Shown piece by piece: positions 1-8,689 of a DNA stretch of 64,000 bases. The notes below the pieces were generated by a model that was not told the origin of the DNA, searched no databases, and saw only the letters and a list, made by a program, of their open reading frames with translations. The translations under genes were made by a program, and so were the position numbers. Each line of letters opens with the position of its first letter. Within the stretch, counting starts at the first letter, position 1. The DNA is from Amblyomma americanum (lineage: Eukaryota > Arthropoda > Arachnida > Ixodida > Ixodidae): positions 103,544,048 to 103,608,047 of the forward strand of contig NC_135500.1 of assembly GCF_052857255.1 (NCBI RefSeq), read 5' to 3'.

Positions 1-529
1 CTTTTCTGCGTAGTCAACGATGCTTAACAAATAGAACTGTCATCGCCTCATCATGGGCATCACAATATTATCTGCAATTTCCCCCTGCTCCAGCGGTTGG
101 TGTAATAGAGTGTGATGGCACTGATCATTTTCCGGTATTTACGCAATATCATCTCGTTGTAGTAACTACACGTCTGCAAAGAAGTCAGTTTTTGATAGCG
201 AAAAATATATTGAAACCATGTGTAGTATTGATCTTCATAAATTCTTGGTCTCTTGAACCCAGAAGTGGTTGTACATGAGCTGTCGAAAAGAATTACATCG
301 GCAATCAATAAATGCACATCCCTTGAATCATCCACCAGAATATATGATACCACCTTTTCCCCATAGATAATTACTGCTCTGTTAAACTCTCTGAGGAAAA
401 AAAACACGTATAAGAAAACAAAACGCCGGCAGTTAAATCTTTGTCTTAAATTGAGATATAAAAGTTATTCCAGGATACTAACATCGCTTCTGAAGAAAGC
501 TAAACGATGTAATTATGAAAACCACTTAC
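1..529 (+). pseudogene. CR1-like ORF2, left part (endonuclease end and EN-RT linker)
   Basis: The forward reading near 116-136 gives GTDHFPVF, the conserved Asp-His motif that closes the APE-type endonuclease domain of CR1/L1-type retrotransposons. A basic linker just before 529 reads KKAKRCNYENHL. The same reading frame resumes immediately after the LTR element at 4590 and runs into the reverse transcriptase N-terminus. I therefore treat 1-529 and 4590-5165 as two halves of one older non-LTR element split by a later insertion. Several stops and shifts lie between 200 and 480, so it is dead. The left end runs off the window. An opposite-strand open frame at 60-407 has no recognisable domain and is probably a shadow. 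Confidence 0.5.
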
Positions 530-1368
530 TGTCACATATATTAGGGGGCTAAATTAAATTTTAAAGGAAAGAGGTGTGAAGAAGACGACGCAGATAAACT
601 GAAGAATAAAGAAGAGAAAGAAGAAGCATTAGGTGAAGTGGAGAGAGATGATTCGTGGAGAAGAGAAGATGACGACAAGGCTTACGTGGACTAACACCGA
701 GACTATAAAAGGGCGAGAGAGAGTGAGGCATTGGGGAAACAGCAGAGAAGCGGAGGCTCTCCGGCGGGTCAGGGACACTTTGGCTGGAAGAGGGCGACGC
801 CGGCTACTGCTCCGGTGAGCTCGCGTTCTACGGCAACGCATCGTGGACCTCCTGCCGTGCCTGAGCCCGTTCCCGGGAGTCGACGGAGGGCGCTACCACC
901 TGCTACGGCCAGGGGTATCTCAAGCGCTGTTGCCACGCATCCGGGTGGTGCCCCCAACGCCAACAACACCGGCATCATCTCCACGGGCGCTTGGACCTGG
1001 TGCTTGTACGACGCAGCCTGCGACGCCATCAGCGACGCCAGCCCAAGCACATCGGACGCCGCCAGCAACGGCAGCCCTAGCACGCCGAACGCCGCCTCGA
1101 CGCCGGATACTGGATCCATACAACTCCGTAGCCGCACTGAACCAACCATGAGCACGAACGCCGATCGCTAATAGTAGAACGCTTGTAGTAGACGGTGGTA
1201 GCAGTGTGCCGGGGTCGTGTGTATTTATAGTATTTGTGTTAGTTTTGTTAGTTTTCTGTTCTAATGTGTGTGTGCCACGTAGGGTGTATTAAATGTGGGT
1301 GTGTGTGGGTACACCCGTCGCCTAGTCCATTCTTTCGGTCCGAGCGTTCTCCGGAGAGATCCGTGACA
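530..1368 (+). repeat. 5' LTR of the 530-4589 element
   Basis: This 839 bp LTR has TGT...ACA ends. It matches the 3' LTR at 3716-4589 and the solo LTR at 28438-29304. It carries a TATA-type promoter at 704-710, a GC-rich central part built from short alanine/serine/proline-coding triplet runs (about 730-1170), and an ATTAAA polyadenylation-like signal near 1288. The GC-rich part is open in several frames on both strands, which argues for composition rather than a true gene, although one frame of about 125 codons is similar in the other copies. Confidence 0.88.
704..710 (+). promoter_or_regulatory. LTR TATA box
   Basis: TATAAAA followed by GGGCGAG lies in the 5' LTR. The same core occurs at the same relative position in the LTR at 3716 and in the solo LTR at 28438. 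This is the expected place for an RNA polymerase II promoter in an LTR. Confidence 0.6.
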
Positions 1369-1376
1369 AAGATAAG

Positions 1377-1394
1377 TGGCGAGCCGGTGCCAAG
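1377..1394 (+). other. Putative primer binding site
   Basis: A TGGCGAGCCGGTGCC-type stretch starts 8 bp after the 5' LTR. It begins with TGG, complementary to a tRNA 3' CCA end, as expected for minus-strand priming. The tRNA identity was not determined. Confidence 0.5.
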
Positions 1395-1438
1395 ATTCAT
1401 TTCCTTTTTTTCTTTTTGCTTTGTCTCGGATCTTTCCG

Positions 1439-2200
1439 ATCTCTCGACGGCAGAAAGGATAGATTTGGCAAGAACGTTAGAACTGGCGCTCAAGCTAGGG
1501 TTAAGCAAGGAAGAGGCGATGCATCTCTATGAGGAGGAGAGAAAGAGGCAGAGAGAGGAAAGGGCGCAAGCACGCGCAGACGCTCGTGAGGCAGAAGAGC
1601 GAGAAGAGAAAAATCCACAGCATTGAGCATGTGTTTAGTCGGAGAGGCGCTGAATGTGTTTGGAAGGATGCCTGCTGCTGATTCCATGGACTTCGAGAAA
1701 GTCAAAAAGGCACTCCTTTAATGATTCAGGCTTACGGAAGAGGGTTTTCGTGAGAGATTTCGCACCGCGAAACCTGAGGATTTGGAAACCGCGAAGCAGT
1801 TTTCTTACAGGCTGATCAACTATTTTGACAGGTGGCTTGATATGTCAAACACAGTAAAGAGTTTTGAAGGGGTGCGTGACAAGCTGTTCACTGAGCAATA
1901 TATAGCGTGCTGCAGCTGAAAGCTAACTCTATTCCTGAAAGAAAGAACGTTGTGTTGATTGGAAGAGTTCGCAGACACTGCAGACCAATTCCTCGAGGCT
2001 CAAGGGTTAAGAAATTAAGAGTAAGGCAAAGGAGGAAACCCAAAAGACCTTAGAGCTATATGCGGCAAAACCAAGATCATATGGCGGTGCATCTAAGGCG
2101 CCACTAAGGTGTTTTCCCTGCGGCAAGGTGGGACACCGTGTAGCTGACTGTCGGACTTGTAGCCCTGCCCAGAAAACCCAGGTTGATGGGTCAAGGTTGT
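1439..2200 (+). pseudogene. gag remnant with SCAN-like capsid and zinc knuckle
   Basis: A first open stretch ending at 1626 contains a charged, probably coiled-coil segment (KEEAMHLYEEERKRQREERA). After a shift, 1744-1912 reads in one frame as RERFRTAKPEDLETAKQFSY and continues with RLINYFDRWLDMSNTVKSFE, LFTEQYI and then LFLKERN. This is the pattern of the retroviral-capsid-derived SCAN domain known from Gmr1-like Gypsy gags. At about 2104-2160 follows CFPCGKVGHRVADC, a perfect C-x2-C-x4-H-x4-C nucleocapsid knuckle. Stops and shifts separate the pieces, so no full Gag can be made. The role in a live relative would be capsid formation and RNA packaging. Confidence 0.75.
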
Positions 2201-2416
2201 AAGAGGAGGGGTAATACTCTGGATGAGTGCCGATACAGAACTCAGGACCGAGCTGCATGCGTTCTCGACTCTAGGGTAAAACTTGTCACGCCACCCGAAG
2301 TTCCACAGCTGAAAGGAGAGCAAATGTCGCTGGAAAATGAGGCAGTGTGTGGAACACCCAAGTCGAAAGCAGCAATGCCAGTGGTGGTTGGGCAAATAGG
2401 AGGCCGTCCTATGTAG

Positions 2417-2671
2417 GTGCTTAGAGACAGTGGAGCCAACACAGTCTTGGTTCGGAGAAGCCTGGTGAAGGACGACGATCTTACAGGGGAAGCGTCGGTC
2501 GTCGCTCTTGTAGATAGCACAGCGAGGTACCTTCCTGAAGCAATGATTCTAGTGTCCACACCATATTATACTGGGCAGGTAGTGGCAAAATGCGTAGACC
2601 AGCCCATCTACGATCTCACCCTGGGAAACATTACGGGTGCAAGAAGTGTCGAAGACCCCGATCCCGAGTAG
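2417..2671 (+). pseudogene. retropepsin (protease) remnant
   Basis: This 84-codon open stretch begins right after a TAG and reads LRDSGANTVLVRRSLV. DSGA is the aspartic protease active site and lies in the retropepsin context seen in tick Gypsy elements. It ends with YDLTLGNITGAR and DPDPE, the linker that in Gmr1-like polyproteins leads to the integrase. No start codon is needed in the parent because it is part of a Gag-Pol frame. The fragment cannot be expressed by itself. Confidence 0.7.
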
Positions 2672-2808
2672 AGGATACTCGACGTTGAAGAACATCCAAA
2701 AGTGGAAATCCCTACGACAGCTCACACGGGTGCAGTCAGTTTCTCGTCAGCAGTGCAGACAAGAGCTCAAGCGACAGCCCGAGCAACGCAGCGTCCGCTC
2801 CCTACTCC

Positions 2809-3260
2809 TGTTACGATGTGCCTGAGCGTAACACCGGGCGAAATTGCAATTAGACAAAAAGAGGACCCGAGCTTGAAGGCCTGCTTCAAAAGAGTCGGCG
2901 AAAAGGTGAAAAGAAAGAAGAGTCGGACGTCAGTCGAGTATCAATTGGTAAATGGTCTTTTGCACAGGGAATGCATATATAGTTCAGGAAGGCGGGTCCA
3001 ACCGTTGGTGTTACCAAGAGAGATGCGAAAGACCGTGCTACGCCTAGGACATGACGCCATTATAGCCGGACACCATGGTGTCTAAAAACCGGTGTCTAGG
3101 TTGATCGAGGAGTTCTTTTGGCCGGGTGTTCAGAGTGACGTTATGCGCTTTGTTCGCTGAAGTGATGTGTGCCAGCGCACAGTTCCGAAGGAAAGAGTTG
3201 GTCCTGTACCTCTGGGCAAGGCGCCAGCCATCGACCTACCGCTTCAAATAGTGGCTATTG
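2809..3260 (+). pseudogene. integrase zinc-binding (H2C2) remnant
   Basis: The reading EIAIRQKEDPSLKACF, then LVNGLLHRE and VLPREMRKTVLRLGHD, leads to IAGHHGV and, past stops, FFWPGVQSDVMRFVR and VCQRTVPKERVG. This is the HHCC module that precedes the integrase core. The first cysteine of the CxxC pair is lost (serine next to a stop). It follows the protease remnant by only about 140 bp without any reverse transcriptase between. The DDE core is absent, and 3260-3700 shows only GTT-rich simple sequence (about 3376-3450). Confidence 0.72.
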
Positions 3261-3700
3261 GCAGTGGATAAAGAATTTGTTCTTCGCGCTGAAGTTCCAG
3301 ACAGAGTATTAGGAACCGTACTTTTTCAAGAAGAAAATCAAACAGCTCTAGCTATCTGTGAAATGTATCTTTGTGGTGTTGTTGTTGATTTGTTGTTGTT
3401 GTTGCGGTGTTAATGTATCTCTGGGATTTATTTTGCTGTTGCTGTTGTTTGTATTATGTGATTATGCAAGGGACATGTTGTGGACATCGACATATTTTTA
3501 AGGACTCTGTACGGACAACGGCAGTGGTGTGGTAGTGTTCTGAACACGCAGTTTGGTGTGCTCTGTTAGTGGTGTGCTCATGGTGTGTGCTGGACATCTG
3601 CGGTGTGGTGTGTGCTGGGTCCAGAATCGCCACAGAAGATAGTCGGTGGGCTGCATGGCTTGAAGATGATGACGTGAGCAGTTTTTCATGGAAAACACTT

Positions 3701-3711
3701 GAGAGAAGGGG
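3701..3711 (+). other. Polypurine tract
   Basis: GAGAGAAGGGG lies four bases before the 3' LTR, the normal location for plus-strand priming. Confidence 0.6.
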
Positions 3712-3715
3712 CCCT

Positions 3716-4589
3716 TGTCACATATATTAAGGAGCCTAAATTAAATTTTAAATGAAAGAGGAGTGAAGAAGACGACGCGAATTAACCGAAGAAAAAAGAA
3801 GAGAAAGAAGAAGCATTCGTTGAGGTGGAGAGAGAGGTTTGGTGGAGAAGCATTCGGTGAGGTGGAGAGAGATGATTGGTGGAGAAGAGAAGAAGACGAC
3901 GACTAGGCATACGTGGACTAACTATAAAAGGGCGAGCGAGAGCGAGGCACAGGGGGAAACAGCAGAGAAGCGAAGGCTCCGGCGGGTCAGGGTCACTTTG
4001 GCTAGAAGAGAGTGACGCCGGCTACTGCTCCGGTGAGCTCGCGTTATACGGCACCGCATCGTGGACTTCCTACCGTGGCTGAGCCCGTTCCGGGGAGTCG
4101 ACGGATGGCGCTACCACCTGCTACGCTCACTGGCATCTCCATTGCTGTTGCCACCCATCCGGGTGGTGCCCCCAACGCCAGCAACACCGGCATCATCTCC
4201 ACAGGCGCTTGGACCTGGAGCTTGTACGTCGCAGCCAGGGACGCCGCCGGCGACGCCAGCCCAAGCAGGTCGGACGCCGCCAGCAACGCCAGCCCAAGCA
4301 CACCGAACGCCGCCTCGACGCCGGATACGGGATCCATACAACGCCGCAGCCACACCGAACCAACCGTGAGCACGAACGCCGACCGCTAATAGTAGAACGC
4401 TAGTAGTAGACGGTGGTAGCAGTGTACCCGGGTAGTTTGTATTTATAGTCTTTGCGTTTTTTGTTAGTTTTGTTAGTTTGGTGTTCTAGTGTGTGCCACG
4501 TAGGGTGTATTAAATGTGCGTTTGTGTGGGTACACGGGTCGCCTAGTCCATTCTTTCGGTCCGAGTGTTCTCCAGAGAGATCCGTGACA
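3716..4589 (+). repeat. 3' LTR of the 530-4589 element
   Basis: This 874 bp LTR has the same ends as the 5' LTR. Relative to the 5' LTR it carries an extra AAGCATTCGGTGAGGTGGAG-type duplication near 3790-3870, also present in the solo LTR at 28438. The two LTRs differ at many positions, so the insertion is not recent. The TATAAAAGGGCGAG core is retained at about 3923. Confidence 0.88.
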
Positions 4590-5165
4590 CTTATCAAGAC
4601 AAAATAAAAATTCTAAACAAAAACTGCAGCTGCTTGACGAATTTCTGTACCTTCGCATGCCACCTAATGTTTTTAAATCTATTTTTCTCGGTGGTGTTAT
4701 TTTGTCTGATCTTGAGGAAATGGCTAATACATTTAGCAATTATTTGTTTGATTCATCTAAATATACTTTCTCACCGTTGTGCACACCTCTTGAGCGCGGC
4801 CCTCACTCCTTCTTTCTTGCCCCCATGTGTCCCAGACAAAGTTCTACCCGTAATTGCTAATTTGAATACGACCGGCCCCGCCGTTGACAATATCCATGGA
4901 AGGCATGTGAATAGTATCCGTTCGTTACTTGAATAGTATCCTATCATTAGCATCGAATCATCAGCCACATCTGAAATCGCGTTTTTAAATATGACAGTTA
5001 TACCAAGCAGCTCAATATAGCGAAAATAATACCGGTCTTCGAAAAAGGTGACCCAGCTCTGCCCAATATTTATCGACCAATTGCAATTCTTCCCATTTTG
5101 GACAAAATTTTAGAAAAACTACTTAAATAAGGTTGTCAATTTATATTGAAAAATTTAACACATTT
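4590..5165 (+). pseudogene. CR1-like ORF2, right part (reverse transcriptase N-terminus)
   Basis: This continues the frame interrupted at 529. It reads LEEMANTFSNYLFDSS (the region before RT domain 0) and, after shifts, KIIPVFEKGDPALP and YRPIAILPILDKILEKLL. The latter is the RT block 1-2 signature (VIPVYKxGD...NYRPISILP) of CR1/L1-type reverse transcriptases. The element then stops abruptly where the ~1 kb repeat module begins near 5172. It is a 3'-truncated, inactive copy. Confidence 0.7.
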
Positions 5166-5171
5166 AAGCTG

Positions 5172-6215
5172 GCTGCTGCGGAAAAGTCGGCAGGGTGGCA
5201 GCATTTTCTGGCAAAGCCTAAGACCACGCAAACCTGCGTTAAAATACTAGCGCTTTTGAGCTCTCCATGATGAACAGAAATTTCCATTCGACATGTGCGT
5301 CAGTCTCATCAAATGGCGAATACGCTCAGGAGTAGGCCCAGTACCAGCCCCAGAACTCCGGAACCGCGAACGTCGGCACTTCCCGTTGTCCTTGAACGCT
5401 CGTCGGTGATGGCCAGAAGCGCATGACGGGCGGCGCTTCAGAAGGAACCCTTCATCAAGAGTGAGGGTCCCAATACAGAAACCGGATATTTTCCTCTAAG
5501 GATTTGCATTGGCTACAGGCGGCACAGTACCCCGAGCGGTACCCGCAGGGCTATAATAGGAAAGCTGGCATTTTCGTGGGCGGTCGTCCTATTTATTTAA
5601 CGTCTCACATCGACGCCACGCTCCATTGTCTTCCATTGTTTCTACGCACTTTGTGGCAGCGCATTTTCTCACATTAACAACCGATGCACAGTCACCGACA
5701 CACTAGGCCATAGTGGCAGCTGGAAGGTCAACAGCCGCTTCGACCACTTCGCATGGCGTTTATTAAATGCTCCTGTTAAGCTTCTCAGAAGGCCACACAT
5801 GATACCGCTAGTTCTCAGCAGATGTCATGACGCACTCCTCTGCTGTGTAAACTAAGAGCGTGAAACCCTCACAGCACAGCGTACGACAGCAGCGGACGAA
5901 GTTTGCCGCCTATGTTGCATCTAAGACATGAGCCGCACAAAGTCAGCTGATATCGAACGTCACTAAGACCTACTCTTTCAGCAACAGACAGAGCATCAAC
6001 CCTGATTAGCCTTCTCATTTCGACCGTGTGTGACATCTTCCAGTTTTCCACTGATATCGCCGGCACCTTCCCGTACACCTCGAATACCTCTCGTATGCAT
6101 GCGTCTTCCAAGAGTACGAGAAAGCACCTCCAGTTTCACCTCCTTCAGTTCAAGGTCCACAAGAACACAGCGACAACTCTCAATCAATAGTCGCTCGCGT
6201 CACATAAGCTTCTCT
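5172..6215 (+). repeat. ~1 kb dispersed module, copy 1
   Basis: This stretch is highly similar, in the same orientation, to 62969-64000, where copy 2 continues past the window edge. Shared landmarks are GCAGGGTGGCAGC near the left end, an AGGGCTATAATAGGAA segment and a CACATAAGCTTC end. On the reverse strand both copies hold a short open frame of 80 codons (5869-6111 here) with the same protein pattern and seven substitutions. I do not recognise the module's family. It could be part of an unclassified transposon or a duplicated genomic segment. Confidence 0.8.
5869..6111 (-). pseudogene. Reverse-strand open frame of unknown function, conserved in both module copies
   Basis: The 80-codon frame reads MEDACIREVFEVYGKVPAIS, then MRRLIRVDALSVAERVG and LCGSCLRCNIGGKLRPLLS. 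It contains a CxxC pair near its C-terminus. The counterpart at 63657-63899 differs at seven residues, several non-conservative, so strong purifying selection is not evident. An overlapping frame (5996-6187) covers upstream sequence that could belong to the same broken protein. No family recognised. Confidence 0.35.
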
Positions 6216-8599
6216 CTCTCTGTGCGCCGATTTGCAGGTCACGATCGTGACGCGAGGCGATAAGAATTGTGCCAGTAAAACATTTTTACTTCAGATCTAC
6301 AACACCTCATAGCGAATCACTTTAGCCTTCAGCCCGGTGCGGGTGTACGGCAAGGTCCGTATGCAGGAACATGAAGTCGACTGGTTGGCACAAGAGGTAG
6401 AACGAAATGGCAATCATGCTGCTGGTGGCAGCCTAAGCAGCACCCTGGCAAGCGGCCTTTTGAAAATTTCACGCGGCGAACTTCGAAGACCGAAACCTAC
6501 TGGAACGGTGACCAACGTAATTGCAACTTCTGCCGATTCAGCCTTCCGAATAGGTGTGTTATCTATCAAGCTCGGAAGAAAGAATTGTAGGTAATTCGCG
6601 AGTTGTCGAAATTATTTCTATCAATCGTGCGATGCGTGGCTATGTTCTACTCGTACACTTAAGCAGGTGGCTCTGGTAAGCTGTAAGACCTAGACGACAC
6701 GAACGGCGTTCTTTGCGCAAAACATTGATTTCGCAAAACGGTGATTCGCCGTCAGCGCTTCCGCGGTTGTGGGGACGTTGAGAACCTAGATCCCTTCCGG
6801 GACCGTATCGGCGGAGCCGCGCCGCCGCCATGGTTGTATGGGGTCGTCCTTTAGGCGAGCCCGGGAAGAGATTTACTCGTTCATGGCGCAAGGCGCATTC
6901 TTTAAAGCAATGAAACTAAACTCCGTACATCCCTGGCGGCTCCTCAATGATGCCAAACCGAGATGTCGAAGAAAAGTGTTTCTTGCTTCTGCTGTAGTGA
7001 ATTTGTAGGAAAGCAGCAGGTTATTGTGTATTGGGGTGAGCGCGCAAGAAGCGTTCACCGAAAATACGTGAATATCAGCGCGAATTTAGACCATTTGCTT
7101 AGGGCCGCAGAAAAATATGCGGAAGTGTCATTCCTGGACCTAGCGGAAGGGCGACGCCCATGGCCCTTTCATTAGCAGCTCGCCAATGAGCGGCAAGGAG
7201 GATGTTAATGGTGCATCACTGGATATGGACAACGACGAAAACGATCCTATGTCCCAAATAGACGTATTACTAAACGTGGAAAATTTTGCTGCTATGGTGA
7301 TGTCCTAAGCCACTGCCTTTCAAGAACTACAGGCGGATATCCATAACCTGTACCAACACTTCTATCGACATCAACAGCGCATCGCATTCAACCGCTAAGA
7401 CGTCTGGACTGCAAGCGAAAAAGTGCAACTTTTGTAGAATCACTTAGGCAGCCAAGCGCCTCGCTCCAAGGAACCGGATACACCCCCCTCCATGCCGCAA
7501 GTCATTCATCGAAAGGAACACATCCGTCCACATTGTTCGTTGTTGTTGCTTCAAATATATGTGCATAAAATAGCAGAAACGGTCACACATATTATCACAG
7601 ATGAAATGGGCGTCTGTATCGCTAAAAAGCCATTCGGCACTTCCAGGCACCCCTATCGGTTCTCGAACGAACTAAACAAGAAATGGGAAGAAAATGCCGT
7701 TTTCATAGATGTTTTCATTCACGCGCTTTATCATTTGGGTGCAATAAATTCAGCGCCCATCGGTTGGAAGCGAAGCACTTTTACCACCGGGAATGCAATG
7801 TTCATTTGCTTTCAGTGGAAGAACGCACATATGCATGCTGCATTTTCATAGAAGACATGATGTGATTAAAGCGCTATTTAGGCCTTATGCCAAATGATGA
7901 ACAGTAGACGTAGACAACTTGCTGCACATATACAATGGGAAGAGGGAGGTATCGTGAAAGAGAATGGAGATACGTCTTAAAGTAAAATAAACAGCGAATG
8001 CCTCGGCCTCCTCAAGTCACGAAGCTGAGGTGGCTACCTTTTTAATATCGTAAATTCAATTTTTTAAAATTTAATTCAACTTTTCGGTATTTTGAATTGA
8101 TGGCTCTTGCTTACGTTCTTGTTTACAACCCTCGCCTTTATTTAATAAAAGATTGGAAGTTTTCGCCAATCACAATTCTAATTATTTTTGTTGCTGCTAC
8201 TTTGCGCGAAGCTTTAATACCAATGAGTCGGAACAGGTGCATTGCTGAGTAGCGCGTCACGTCATTTCGAGCTAGCGTAGAAAAGCACGGGGAGGCCACA
8301 TGACCATGGCTCAGTGTGACATGCGAGAATTGTTGCATATAAAACTTGAGAATTCTTGCCTCTACAAGCCAATTATGGAATGGCGTTGCTTGTACGTGTT
8401 TTATCCCACTTTGTTTTCCACATGTATCATTTATGAAACACTCCAATAGCATTTATTGTGCATGCTAATTTTAGTTATGGTTATATATTTTTGGTATTTT
8501 CATAATCACTTTCATCTCAGCTTAATCCAAAGAGGAACACGACCGCGGGCATTGCGGTAATATGTTTGCATCCTTTCTGGCGACGTGGATGGCCAAGCG
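6216..8599. other. No recognisable gene
   Basis: I see no conserved domain here. The longest open frame is 119 codons at 7492-7851 on the plus strand (begins MPQVIHRKEHIRPHC), with no recognisable motif, no clear promoter and no intron signals. Confidence 0.5.
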
Positions 8600-8689
8600 C
8601 TACGTTTTCCTCTTCTAACGTTTCGATCTCCAAACACGAGGGTTGCTCTTCATTCTTGCTTTTAACTTTTACTCAGACAATAGTCCAAT

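Larger units (their letters stand above)
530..4589 (+). mobile_element. LTR retrotransposon, Ty3/Gypsy with SCAN-like gag, internally deleted
   Basis: Two related LTRs, both beginning TGTCACATATATTA and ending ATCCGTGACA, enclose a 2.35 kb interior. The interior holds a tRNA-type primer site, a gag with a SCAN-like capsid and a CCHC knuckle, a retropepsin with DSGA, and the zinc-binding part of an integrase. No reverse transcriptase or RNase H is visible, and stops interrupt most of it. The flanks are CTTAC on the left and CTTAT on the right, a 5 bp target duplication with one mismatch. Protease followed directly by integrase fits the Gmr1-like order (gag-PR-IN-RT), whose 3' part would then be deleted. 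A simple RT deletion from a standard Gypsy element is the alternative. Confidence 0.85.

Noticed and set aside
769..1155. Open frames on both strands in the GC-rich centre of the LTRs
   Set aside because: Several frames are open at once because the DNA is stop-poor and repetitive. Not annotated as genes; the one frame shared between copies is noted as a finding only.
7492..7851. 119-codon plus-strand frame considered as a host gene
   Set aside because: No domain, no splice or promoter context and no second copy to compare.
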